Below are positions 29,952 through 39,927 of a stretch of 64,000 nucleotides of DNA, one piece after another; position 1 is the stretch's first letter, and the number at the start of each line of letters is the position of its first letter. The stretch covers positions 372,001 through 436,000 of the forward strand of contig OY723274.1 of NCBI GenBank assembly GCA_963210315.1, in the 5' to 3' direction. A model generated the notes under the pieces. The model ran no database searches, had not been told where the DNA came from, and saw only the letters and a program-made list of their open reading frames with translations. The DNA comes from Rhynchopus euleeides. Its lineage: Eukaryota > Euglenozoa > Diplonemea > Diplonemida > Diplonemidae. The position numbers and the translations under genes were made by a program.

Positions 29952-31508
29952 CTACCGGTTGGAAGTTCCGCCAAAACCTGTGGAGTGGGGGGGGGGGGGC
30001 GGTGTGCTTCAGGAATCACGTGATGAACTAACTGACAAACCGACTGTCGGGCGCCACACGATCTACCTCGAAACCTACAGGATCGCCAGCCTGCCCCACA
30101 TCACCCACTCTCCTCACCACAAACAAACCATTGCGGGAGTGTGGCCACCCGGGAACTGCTGCCAGCAGGTTCGGGGGTTCCCTTATGAACACTCTTTAGC
30201 CGTGCCCCAAACAGCCCCTGGATGCTATGGGACACATGGCATACCTGTCGCGCTGTGCGTTCCGCCTGAGCTCCCGCTGCTCCTGCTGTTGCCTCCACCC
30301 CCACCGGAGTAGCCACCGCCGCCGCCGCCGCCATAGCTGTAGCCACCACCACCGTAGTTGAAGGGGTTGGTGTACCCGCCGTAGTTCCTGTTGTGGGGGG
30401 GGGGGGGGTGCGGTGGTATCAAGGCGGTGCTTCTCCTGGCCGCACTAAGTCTTAGTAAGAACAGAACCTAATTAAATCACACCACCACCACCACCACCCC
30501 CTCCCCCCCCCCCCCTCCCTCCACAGCACACATGCCATACCCATATCCACCGTAGTTGTTGTAGCCGTAGCCGGTGCCGGTGCCCGTCCCACCCATCATG
30601 TAGCCCAGAGCAGCCCCCCCGAGGAAGCTCCCCCATCCCCCGAACAGGCCGGTGTCCGGCTGGTTCGGCGGCGGCTGCGGCGGGGCCTGCGTCTGGGTGT
30701 ACGACCCATAGCGGCTGCCGGTGTTGGCGTGGTAGCCCCCGCCGCCGCCGCCGCCACCCCCGGGCCTGCCACCGCCACCGCCACCACCACCACCACCACC
30801 TCCTCCACCACCACCCGAGAAGAAGCTACCGCCAGGACGGGCCCCTGCACCGGGGCGACCCCCACCCTGCGCACCTGCCCCCCCACGGAAGAACATGAAG
30901 TACGCCAGGGCACCTGCGATGCAGAGGAAGACGAGCCAACGCTGCCACTTGCTCTCCCCCCCCGAGGCGTAGTCGTAGTTGCTGGAGTAGTCGTTGTAGG
31001 AGGAGTGGTGGCGCCTCCCGTCATACCCACCCCGGTAGCCGCCGCCCGCATGGCCCGAGGAGTAGCCCCCTCCGCCCCCTCCGCCCGACTGGGTATCGCG
31101 GCCCTTCTTGGTGCGCTTGATGGTGAACTCCACACCGCAGGAGCCCTGCAGGATGTAGGGGTCCGACTTGTCGGCGTACCCCTCGCACCCAACCTGCACC
31201 GACCCGAGGGTGAAGCGGTCGTCCATCGGAGGGAAGGCGACGCACTTCCACTGGACGTTGGCCCCCCCTGAGGTGCCCATGTTCTCGCACTGCATGTAGT
31301 CCACCTCCACCTCCTGGCAGTCTCCGCCGACGCACTTCAGCTGCAGCACGGCATTGACGCGGCGGGCGTTGGTCATCCGGCCGTTGTAGAGGATAAGGTG
31401 TTTCACATCCCGCTCCAGATGGACACGGCTGCTGTCAGAGGTGCCTGCTGCAGGGGAGGCTGCGAGGAATGCAGCGGCTGCGGCTGTGTAGAGCAGAGTA
31501 TGGCGCAT
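29952..31508 (-). CDS. SARAF: SARAF homologue (store-operated calcium entry-associated regulatory factor), three exons
   Basis: Exons: 31508-30541, 30387-30245, 29977-29952 (378 residues). Introns start GTATGG and GTATGC and end CAG, with C-runs before the acceptors. The protein has a signal peptide (1-22) and a cysteine-rich lumenal domain. In it, DVKHLILYNGRMTNARRVN, LQLKCVGGDC, QCENMG and VQWKC match the SARAF family, and VGCEGY, DPYILQGSCGVEF also match. One membrane segment lies at about 190-206. The cytosolic tail is Gly-rich (poly-Gly at 231-247) with GLFGGWGSFLGGAALGYMMG, as in the animal protein, and ends GFGGTSNR, like the family's terminal GYGGT motif. In animals SARAF sits in the ER membrane and slows STIM1-Orai calcium entry; its role in a protist is unknown. 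The three-exon frame closing on the conserved terminus is strong support for the splice sites. Confidence 0.9.
29978..30244 (-). other. Intron 2 of the SARAF homologue
   Basis: 267 bp, GTATGC to CAG, phase 1. A 13-base C-run (G on the plus strand, 29987-29999) lies just before ACTCCACAG. Confidence 0.85.
30388..30540 (-). other. Intron 1 of the SARAF homologue
   Basis: 153 bp, GTATGG to CAG, phase 2. A 14-base C-run (G on the plus strand, 30395-30408) lies 6 bases before the acceptor AG. The 5' part is CACCACC-rich on the plus strand. Confidence 0.85.
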
Positions 31509-32293
31509 TGTGCGACACACAACGCCGGCGTGTGTGCCTGAGGGGAGAGTGAGGTGATGAGGTAAGTTCAAAAGTGTCACTTCAACTCTGCCGCTCTTCC
31601 TGTACTACTTGATGCTTCGAGTGTGTGTTTATGCTGTGTTGCAAGGCGGCGCTGCTGTGGCGAAGAGACTTCTACCGGGTAACCCCCTTCATTCCCAGTG
31701 GTTGTCATAACCAGGCTCGCTTCGGTGTGCTGCACGGCGTGAACCCGCGCAGCTGTGAGGCTGTGACGAGGTTCGGCCTGCAGCACGTTGCAGAGCAGGT
31801 GTGGGCAAGCAAGGCTTCTATAGGGAAGGTTGGGTGTGGAAGGTGTGCAAGTGTGGAAGCAGCTCGGTCATAAGCCTGTGGGCTGCAAAGGCAAAAGAAG
31901 TCAAGGCGGCATCAGCGTGCGAGGATGTCTCGCACGCAAAGGCCAACGGGGAGGGGGCACAGGCACGGCACGCAGAGAGGGCGTGGGCCTTGCTCATAGC
32001 AGGAAGGGTGTGAGGTGTTCTTGCAGCACAGCGCCGCCAACGCAGATGGTGTGAGAAGGCGGGGATGTGCAGCACATAAAGTTGTGTTGTAATGATGGGA
32101 GTGTGGCTTACCCACACACCAGTCACAGACACTGAAGTAGATACACAGACAACCACACACACACACACAAGACACAATACCAATGTCAATGGCATAGACG
32201 CAATGATCGTGAAGAAGCAGGATGAAGAAGTGACATGATGTATGGAGCTGGATGCACCAGCCCACAGGTCACACATGGTGGTTCTGAACCCGA
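31509..32293. other. Spacer upstream of SARAF, downstream of the proline-rich protein gene
   Basis: At 31569-31612 it shares AAAGTGTCACTTCAACTCTG and a following TGATGCTTCG-like piece with 7004-7045. It may be a fragment of the same dispersed element lying in the SARAF promoter. A short CA-rich stretch is at 32150-32170. No gene seen. Confidence 0.5.
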
Positions 32294-34333
32294 CTAGTTC
32301 GGGCCAGTGCCCTCAGGCACGGGGGTAGGGACAGGCGGGGTGGGCGGCTGCGTCGTCACACACTCGCCGCACGACGCCACGCTGCCCGTCTCCCCTCCCG
32401 TCACCGACCCAGCCCCAGAAGGGCACCAGTTCGAGGCGCACGCCCCGCCCTCGCCACCCGGAGTCCCCTCCCACATGCACTCTGCCTGGGCAGCGCAGCC
32501 GGTGCGGTCCGCGATGTCCGTGCAGTCCGTCGCCCCGCGCCGCACAAACACCGCCACGTTTGTCAGCGGCTGGCCCAGCTTCGGGGTCTCCAGAACCGTC
32601 CCGGCAGGCACAACCTTGCGGAAGGCAACCATGCTGTGGTCGTTCCCCAGCATGAAGGTCTTGAAGGTGGGGGCACACCCACCGGCGCTCCACCCCGCCC
32701 CAGGCAGCAGCGTCGGCAGCGCACCGTTCGTGGCGGACGAGCACGGGGGGCAGTGGTACGTCGCAATCACCACCTCGCACGGCGCCCCTGTGCAGCTCTC
32801 CGGGCACTCCACGCGCAGCTTGCTCCCGGCCTCGAGGGCCTCGCCGTCCGTGGGGAAGAAGGCCTTCGTCTTCGGGCGCTGCAGCACGCCGGGCAGGTTT
32901 GTCAGCGACGACTCCTGCCCCTCACCCAGCGGCCACCCGCTCATCCCCTCCTCGACAGCCTCACCGGCACCCCAGTCGACAAGCGTCGTCTCGCCCCCAC
33001 CGGCCTCACCGCCCTCCGGCTCGGGCTCGATCACACCGACGTCGATCTCCTCCTCCACGCATGTCGGTGCAGGGGTGCTGCCGGGTGTCGGCGGCGTGGG
33101 TGGCGGCACACCGCCCTCGGGGCTCGGCGTCATCCCGGGTGTCGGCGGCGTCGGCGGTGTGGGCGGGGGCACGCCACCCTCAGGGCTCGGCGTACGCACA
33201 GGCGTCGGGGGTGTGGGCGGCGTCGGCGGCGGCACACCACCCTCGGGGCTCGGCGTACGGACAGGCGTCGGCGGCGTCGGGGGTGTCGGCGGCGGCACGC
33301 CACCCTCAGGGCTGGGGGTGCGCACAGGCGTCGGGGGTGTCGGGGGTGTGGGCGGCGTCGGCGGAGGCACACCACCCTCGGGGCTCGGCGTACGGACAGG
33401 CGTCGGCGGTGTCGGGGGTGTCGGCGGCGGCACGCCACCCTCAGGGCTGGGGGTGCGCACAGGTGTCGGCGGTGTCGGGGGTGTGGGCGGCGTAGGAGGC
33501 GAAGGCGGCATCGTCGGCGGGGACGGTGTGCGCATCGGAGGAGAGGGTGTGCGCGGGGGTGCCGGCACCGCTGTCGGAGTCGGGGTGGTGCGCACGCGAC
33601 AGACCTTCACGTGCAGGGCGAAGTAGAGGCACGACGGGGCAGCCCCGCGGAACTTGAACTTGTGCAGACCCTCCACCGCCGTCTTGTACGGGAAGTGCTC
33701 CGGTTTCGCCGTGTACCGCCCGTACGACCGCTTCGGCAGCTTGCTGCGGCCGATCCACATCGACGCCTCCTCCATCTCCCACCCAGAAGAGATGTCGATC
33801 GTCAGGTCCACCGTGGCCTTGTCCACCACAAGCTCCACCTCACCGGTCTTCCACCCGCTCCCACTGCAGTGCTTCGCGTTGCCCCACATGTCGAGCACCT
33901 CCGTCCCCTTCGACACGGAGTTGGACCACCCGACCACGGCCCCGCCACCCCCGGCAGGCCGCTCGCAGTTCCGCATCCCGCGGAAGCAGTGCGCCTTCTC
34001 CCCGCGCACCCACGCCTCCACGCACTCCCCCTCCTCAGGCAGCGGGCCCGGGGCGGGGACATACCCGCCCCCGTAGCCTCCCCCGTACTTGCCTCCGTAC
34101 TTGTTGCCACCGTAGCCGCCGCCGTACTTCCCCCCGCCGTAGCCACCACCACCGTAGCCGCCGCCGTACTTGCCGCCACCGTACTTACTCCCCCCGTACT
34201 TGCTGCCGTACTTGCTCCCCCCGTACTTCTTCCGGTAGTACGACCCGCGGCTCCCGTACCGCGACCGCGAGTAGTGTGCGTCTGCACATGACACCACCGC
34301 CATCAGCAGCAGCGCTGCTGTGCACCCACGCAT
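32294..34333 (-). CDS. Secreted Gly/Tyr-rich, proline-repeat wall-type protein
   Basis: A 679-codon frame. A signal peptide (1-20, MRGCTAALLLMAVVSCADAH) precedes a KYGG/GYGG repeat region (about 22-92). A cysteine-containing beta-type domain (about 103-247) ends SCLYFALHVKVC, a pattern seen in secreted domains of several protist and algal proteins. A proline-threonine region (about 250-424) holds six copies of TPSPEGGVPPPTP. The C-terminal region (about 425-679) has many cysteines, including a CTDIADRTGC-x-x-QAECMWE segment. The start was chosen because it gives a clean signal peptide; the frame extends 210 codons further upstream through C/T-rich non-coding-looking sequence. The layout suggests an extracellular, possibly O-glycosylated, matrix or wall protein. 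No enzyme domain seen. The family cannot be named. Confidence 0.8.
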   Translation of the reverse strand: MRGCTAALLLMAVVSCADAHYSRSRYGSRGSYYRKKYGGSKYGSKYGGSKYGGGKYGGGYGGGGYGGGKYGGGYGGNKYGGKYGGGYGGGYVPAPGPLPEEGECVEAWVRGEKAHCFRGMRNCERPAGGGGAVVGWSNSVSKGTEVLDMWGNAKHCSGSGWKTGEVELVVDKATVDLTIDISSGWEMEEASMWIGRSKLPKRSYGRYTAKPEHFPYKTAVEGLHKFKFRGAAPSCLYFALHVKVCRVRTTPTPTAVPAPPRTPSPPMRTPSPPTMPPSPPTPPTPPTPPTPVRTPSPEGGVPPPTPPTPPTPVRTPSPEGGVPPPTPPTPPTPPTPVRTPSPEGGVPPPTPPTPPTPVRTPSPEGGVPPPTPPTPPTPVRTPSPEGGVPPPTPPTPPTPGMTPSPEGGVPPPTPPTPGSTPAPTCVEEEIDVGVIEPEPEGGEAGGGETTLVDWGAGEAVEEGMSGWPLGEGQESSLTNLPGVLQRPKTKAFFPTDGEALEAGSKLRVECPESCTGAPCEVVIATYHCPPCSSATNGALPTLLPGAGWSAGGCAPTFKTFMLGNDHSMVAFRKVVPAGTVLETPKLGQPLTNVAVFVRRGATDCTDIADRTGCAAQAECMWEGTPGGEGGACASNWCPSGAGSVTGGETGSVASCGECVTTQPPTPPVPTPVPEGTGPN
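33074..33505 (-). repeat. Coding minisatellite of six proline-rich repeats
   Basis: Units of 63 or 72 bp encode TPSPEGGVPPPTP plus two to four PTP spacers and VRT or GMT. The repeats are nearly identical in nucleotides, which suggests recent expansion and likely length variation between individuals. Confidence 0.9.
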
Positions 34334-36160
34334 TGTTCGGCTGATTGGCCTTGTGTCTTTGTCTCTATTCGAGTGCAGCTTCTGCAACCTGCAGGTGTGT
34401 GCGTGGGCTGTGTGGCTGTCAATACACACAACAAAGGCGACAAGCAATACCAAACAAACTCTCATCCACCACAACCTCCCCCCGGTTAGCAACAAGGCAA
34501 GGCGTATATGGCGGTTGGGGGACGGGGAGGGTGGTGGTGGAGGGAGGGGGAGGTGACACATCACGTCACCCCTCCCCCCGCAACATAAGTGAGACGACCG
34601 GCCAACGACAAGACTTTTTTTCTTTTGCTTTTTTCCCGGGTGCAGGAGGTATACTTTTATGGTTTTTTTTAAAAAAATCTGCCGTTTCGGGGTTTCTTTG
34701 TTGATGCTTCTCATCCCCCCCCACACCCCACATCCCCCGGCGACCGCCCTCACCCAACCGGCTGCCGCCCCCCCCCCCCCCTTCATCCCGACAGGTGATC
34801 GATCTGATGCCGTTTTTTTCCTGACATCGATAGACACAGAGAAAGGGTAGTGGAAGAGAAGTGCATCCCCTGCCCCACCCCCACCCCCCGGGACAAGGGA
34901 AAGGAACAAGAGGCTACTGATTCGTCGGATGTTCGATAACGACGCGCACACACACACACACACACCACCCCTAACACCCCTGCACCCCTATAATCCTCAA
35001 AAACACTCCCTAAAAAAAACCCCCCCCCATCCCTCTCTTCGAAGCGAGTGGGCGTGGTGGTGGTGGTGGTGGGTAAGGGCAGGGAGGCAGGGCGTGAGAC
35101 TCAGTTCTCTTAGAACGATTTGAACTATGTTTTTTTGGGGGTGGGTGGGTGGGGTTGGCTGGGGGAGTGGGAGGGGGAGCTAGGGAGTCGTTCCGGGTTT
35201 CTTCTGGTCGCCGCAGCGGGGGCATGGTTGTATTTTTTGGCGTTTTCTTTTCTCTCTTTGCCGAAAAATGCACCCGCTGGGTGGGGTGCGAGTGTGCGTG
35301 TGTGTGTTGCCATGTTTCCCCTACTTTTTTGTCAGCAGGAAGCAGAGCCTGATTGACTTGACCCGCCCCTCTTGTTTCTGAAACTGCGTGAGATGCGTTC
35401 CGAAAAAAAACACCCCCAATATGGTTTGAGGGTGCTATAACTGTCGAGAGCGAATAAGGGAAGGCAACACCCTAACACACACACACACACACACACACAC
35501 CCTCGGGCTATCAACCCAGAGAATTAGACACAAACCCCCCGCACGGGTATACTTATAAAATAAGATAAGGCTTGTCGTTTGAAATATAGCTGGAGTCGTG
35601 CAGGATCATTCGTGAAGAAATACGAAAGGTAAACGAGAAAAGATTTTCCGTTGACCGCACAAGACCCCCCCCCCCTCCGCACGGGGTACACTAAGGGGCC
35701 GGTGGGGGTCGATGGGTAGGGCGTGGGAAGGAAGATAATGGGTGGGGTGGGGCGGTAAAAACAGTTCATTTGTCACTATTACATATATAGCCAGGAAAGT
35801 CGAGGTTGGGTTGATGTTGAGTGTGTGGGGGGTGGTGGGGTGGGGTGATATGTTGCATTGGAATTGGCAAGAGGGGGGGGGGTGCGGGGTAGAAGTAATA
35901 AAGCAGATAAAATAATAGAGGCAACATCACAGAGGGAGCAATACCCTGCAGAGAGTGAGAGAGATTTCGGGGGGGGGGGGGGGGGTGTGTGGTGGGGGTA
36001 CAAAGACTTGGAGTTTGCGTTATTTGTCATGCAGTCAGGCTGGCGGTGTTTTTGTGGCCCTGCGTTCCGTAATTTTTTTTATTCATCTATCCTGCAGGGG
36101 TGGAGCTTGAAATTTGGGGTTGCGGGCTGGATCGGGTCAGATCGGGTCAGCCAATTTTTC
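34334..36160. other. Low-complexity spacer with CA microsatellites and long homopolymer runs
   Basis: Includes CA repeats at about 34946-34966 and 35474-35504, long G-runs (for example 35969-35986) and A/T patches. A splice-acceptor-like site on the minus strand (C-run, CTCACTCTCTGCAG, near 35949) is noted, but no exon could be defined. No gene supported. Confidence 0.45.
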
Positions 36161-36184
36161 TCACTGAATGGGTTCGGAGAATAG

Positions 36185-36245
36185 AATTTCCAGATTTTTA
36201 AATTCTGCAGAATTCTGGGAGAATTCTGAGAATTCTGCCAGTGGG
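36185..36245. repeat. AGAATTCTG self-complementary array, copy 1
   Basis: Iterated TTCTGCAGAATTCTGGGAG and GAATTCTGAGAATTCTG pieces. The same motif forms longer arrays at 38620-38745 and 39127-39310. Confidence 0.8.
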
Positions 36246-36965
36246 GCTTGTGGCCAACTAGCAGCAGCCTGGTATGACAGGGTAGTCATACACAGGCTAT
36301 GTACAGGGTCGGCCTCGTCCTGGACCATCATCGCAGTCCCTCGAATCCATGGTGCAGAACTAAATTCTCGAAAGGTGGTCAATGTTTTGAAAGGGGCCCG
36401 TGACCAGCGGAAATTGGAATTTTTGACCCAAACCTGCAAGTGTACTGTTGTTTAACGTTGTCCAAAGCCCCTTGCGGTGTGACAGTACATTCGTTATGTG
36501 AATATCTGTCACATGGCTATGGCAACACAGACACAGGCAAGCTGGGGAGGCGTCGCGTCCGTCGAAAAGATCATTTCTGCACAACTACCGGCATCGCAGC
36601 TACGGTAGAAGTGACTGACCCTGTTCTTGTAATCTTGACGCTGGAAAATTCCATTCGGAAATACCAAACACATCCACTGAAAGTGGATGGAATGGGCGTC
36701 AAGACCGTGATTTTTGGGGGAGTGGACTGCCCTGTATCGTGAACCCGCTGAGGGTACAAAATACAGAACAGGGAGGCACAGGTGCAGCACAACACAGGCA
36801 GGCAGGCAGGAAACAATGGGTGCAGGTCAGACAAAATGTTCGGTGTCAATCGGCTTGGTTTGATTTGTAGGGATGATGCGGAACACACAACCCGCACCCA
36901 ACCTCCAGATTCAGCCACTGTACCCATTTTCACCAGTTATATCCGCTCACTCAGAGCAAAACCGA
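36246..36965. other. Spacer with unrecognised coding-like fragments
   Basis: Plus-strand frames read ELNSRKVVNVLKGARDQRKL (about 36355-36414) and TVEVTDPVLVILTLENS with KTVIFGGVDCPVS (about 36600-36742). They look protein-like but lie in different frames and match no family I know. They may be remnants of one decayed gene or element. Confidence 0.25.
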
Positions 36966-36966
36966 A

Positions 36967-37021
36967 AAATACTACGAGAAACACTTGGCCTCGATGCTGT
37001 GAGTGTTGCATTGGACGTTTC
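36967..37021. repeat. 55-60-bp repeat ACTACGAGAAACACTTGGCC, copy 1 (others 39487-39545, 39868-39927)
   Basis: The block runs AAATACTACGAGAAACAC, TTGGCCTCTATGCTGTGAG, TGTTGCATTGGACGCTTCC. Copies 2 and 3 are identical and directly flank a 0.25-kb repeat; copy 1 has two changes. Confidence 0.85.
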
Positions 37022-37177
37022 AAAGACAAGTCGTTGTGTGTGCGCCAAACCCGGATGAACAAACCTCACGTGGTTTGGCTGATGAAGGTTGGTGTGAATG
37101 TGCGCACAGTCATAACAACAAGGCAAGGTAGATTGTGTTTGTCACCCAAAGCGCTGCCAACTATCTTTTTCACTGTG

Positions 37178-37281
37178 GGGGTCTTCGCTACGGGATGGTC
37201 GTCAGTGCACCTTGGTGTATTTGCTGTTGAAATAGTGAAAACTGACGAAGATTGACGAAGAATAACGACCAGCGAAGACCC
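37178..37281. mobile_element. Small inverted-repeat element with GGGGGTCTTCGCT ends, copy 2
   Basis: About 104 bp, ends GGGGGTCTTCGCT / AGCGAAGACCCCC, flanked by TGT on both sides. It shares GTCGTCAGTGCA-like and TGACGAAG pieces with the copy at 25278, in inverse orientation. Confidence 0.75.
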
Positions 37282-37719
37282 CCTGTGACAACCTTCTTGT
37301 TGTGTGTGGTTTTGTCCCCCAAAAAGAGAACTCGTCCAGCCAGTGGGTCGTAACAAGCGACACTCACACCTTCCCATTTTGTAAGTTCGGCGTAGCCAAC
37401 TCAGGAAACTTTTCACTGTGCGGATCCTTGCGAACACTTCTCACGCCCGGCAGGCTGGTGGGGTGTTCTCTCAAAAATTCCTTTGAAAATGGGTCCAAAT
37501 GTCCAAAATAGGCCCACCCCAAAAAAAAAATTCGAAAAGGTCCCCCCCAGGGCTGTTCCTAACTGGGGGGCTTGTTCCCCACTTTCAGGATTCTGAACTT
37601 TTTTTCTAAGAATTTTTGTAAGGGGAAAAAAAGTTTTTTTCTAAGAATTTTGTTAGGGGAATTTTTTTCTAAGGTTGTTTCGCAGAGGAAAAAACTTTTT
37701 CTAAGTTTTCCCCAGTCGA

Positions 37720-38035
37720 CAGGGTGCGCACAAGGATGGAAGGGAAGTCTGTCCCACGTACCGTTCGCCTTGCTGGCCAACTGGAGAGCCAGACGTTCAC
37801 TACCGTGGCCTCCGGCGGCTGGGGGGCTCCGCCCCCCAGACCCCCCTGTGGCGTACGTCTCGTACTCAAGTCCTTCGAATCCCAGCAAGTCGGGGTCCAA
37901 CCACTCCAGTCGCCTCTGAGGACGCAGCCAACTCGCACAGAATCTGTACGCCCACACGAACAGATGTTCGCTACCGTGGCCTCCGGCGGCTAGGGGGCAC
38001 CGCCCCCCAGACCCCCGATGTAGCGTGTGCCCGTC
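37720..38035 (-). repeat. Composite GC-hairpin repeat, dimer in reverse orientation (hairpins at 37791-37850 and 37961-38016)
   Basis: Two hairpin units 170 bp apart with the family spacer between them (CCTCTGAGGACGCAGCCAAC, CACAGAATCTGTACGCCC). The second has a decayed stem (TAGGGGGCACC). Confidence 0.85.
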
Positions 38036-38619
38036 CATCTATCTCACTTCCCCGGGTACAGTGCAGCGTAGGAGGTACGAGCGCCGCATCCATGAAGCGC
38101 TTCTTCGAAGCCTGACTGACATCGGACAGGAGGTCGGGCTTCCCCACCTGGGAGGTACACTTGCCGCGTTCGCGACATGCGTGACACGCGACACGCTACC
38201 TGAAACGTGAGTGTGCCTTGCTAACACGGGCATTTCAACGGTCTGCCGGCGACCGTTCCCCAAACCAGTAAACCAGCAGTTTTGGAAAATCGGAGAGATC
38301 ACCCTGCTGCGCTGAATATGGTGCGCACCACTGCAAAAATCCCCGGGAGCTTTTGGGCTTTCAGACCTGAAGGGGCCAGCACGTGGGTGGCGTCGGGGAG
38401 TGGCAGCTTTGTAACTGTCCTCCAGCTGCTGGCATGTCCAGCCACATGATGACGCGGAGAGAAATCAGAGAAAAAGTCCCGCCTGACGGGCACGCGCCTG
38501 GAAACTGTGGGGGGGCGAGCAAAAAATCCCTTGTAAAAAATCTTAGAAAAAACCTGGTTCCCCGACCCAAAAAACCTGGAAAAAGGGCTCGTTCCCCGCC
38601 CAGGCCTGGTCCCCCCCAC
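38036..38619. other. Spacer, no gene supported
   Basis: Possible coding-like pieces on both strands (plus: MVRTTAKIPGSFWAFRPEG near 38319-38375; minus: DATHVLAPSGLKAQKLPGIF in the same place) cannot both be real, and neither resembles a known protein. Confidence 0.3.
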
Positions 38620-38745
38620 AGATTTTCCAGATTTCTGACAGAATTTCTCAGATTTTTCCAGATTTCTCAGATTTTCCAGAATTCTGAGAATTCTGGAAAA
38701 ATCTGGAAAAATCTGTCCAGAATCTGGCCAGATTTTTGGTAAAAC
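38620..38745. repeat. AGAATTCTGGAAAAATCTG self-complementary array, copy 2
   Basis: Iterated CAGATTTTTCCAGATTTCTC, then its complement after the central AGAATTCTGAGAATTCT, so the array folds back on itself. Confidence 0.85.
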
Positions 38746-39126
38746 ACACCCCGTGTGGTAGAGAAAATACGGCAAGAGTCTCGGTGGGTCGGAAGAGCAG
38801 ATGGTTCCCGCAACAGCTCCCGGGGAGCGGCGGGTATTTCGCATAGGATGCCGGATGTGTGAACACGTTTGTGCGGTTTGCCCTGTGTTGTGTGAACATA
38901 TGTGTATGTGTGTGTGTATGCTCCACCCAACCCGACACATTTTCTGTACTTCAGACAGGTAAGGTCACTCGACACGCGGGGGGGGGGTTTTTTGTGTGTG
39001 TTTTTTCTGCCAGCCGACATCACTAGCGCCAGCGAGAAAAAAAAAACGCGTGACGAGTGACGGGTTGAGGTGGAAGCGATCAATGCAAAAATCATCTGAA
39101 AGGAAGACTCGAGAGACTGCTGCTGT
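38746..39126. other. Spacer between two AGAATTCTG arrays
   Basis: No gene. Contains GT-rich and A-rich stretches. With both flanking arrays it may form one 0.7-kb element having inverted array ends. Confidence 0.4.
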
Positions 39127-39310
39127 ATTTTTCCAGAATTCTCAGATTTTTCCAGATTTCTCAGATTTTCCAGAATTCTGAAAATTCTGGAAAAATCTGC
39201 CCAGAATCTGGACAGATTTTCTCAGATTTTGAAAATTCTGAAAAATCTGAAATCCCCAGAATCTGCCAGAATCTGTGAAATTCTGGCAGAATTCTGTCAA
39301 ACCATGGGCC
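39127..39310. repeat. AGAATTCTGGAAAAATCTG self-complementary array, copy 3
   Basis: The same motifs as 38620-38745, with additional GAATCTGCCAGAATCTG pieces. Confidence 0.85.
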
Positions 39311-39486
39311 CCCAGTCGAAAAAAACAGTGAAAATCACTTTATAGGCAGTAGTGGTAACTAGGTGCTATTTGGCCTGGATGGGGGGTAGTGGGTCCCAGG
39401 GTGTGCCTCTGAGTGGAAAATAAGTTTCCTGCACCCTGTGAACACCCTCTCAAAAAAAATCCCGGAGACGATTTTTTTTTACAGTC

Positions 39487-39927
39487 AAATACTACGAGAA
39501 ACACTTGGCCTCTATGCTGTGAGTGTTGCATTGGACGCTTCCACCTGTTGAACGGGCTCCACCTCTTGCACTTTGAAACCCCCCCCCCCCATATTTTTTT
39601 GAACGATTTTGAACGATTTTTTTTTGATTTGACAACTCCGGTTTGGTGTACCTCGATGAGCTTACCTTACCTTGTCGTCGGACACAACATATCATCGTTG
39701 TCCCAAACCCCGTAACCCACGTGAAGTGGATCATCTGAAGTGCAGAATGAGGTGGAGCAGGTGGAGCACGAAACATAAGTAAACCATAGCAAGAGAGGCC
39801 AGCAGCAGTCCCGAGTCCATCGCGTTCCTCGTAGCATTTCCCGTACCACACAGGTGTGTTATGTGCAAAATACTACGAGAAACACTTGGCCTCTATGCTG
39901 TGAGTGTTGCATTGGACGCTTCCACCC
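39487..39927. repeat. 0.25-kb repeat (39620-39870) between two direct 60-bp copies
   Basis: The inner 250 bp, from TTTTTTGATTTGACAACTCC to CCGTACCACACAGGTGTG, is repeated without visible change at 43982-44230. Identical 60-bp direct repeats lie at 39487-39545 and 39868-39927. On the minus strand it offers an exon-like frame ending at a good donor (ACAAGG/TAAGGTAAGC), but that is present in both copies and unassigned. Confidence 0.85.

Noticed and set aside
32307..34291. Long plus-strand frames (up to 551 codons) opposite the proline-rich protein gene
   Set aside because: They are the complement of a GC-rich repeat gene; low-complexity Arg/Ala/Gly strings, no signal peptide or domain.
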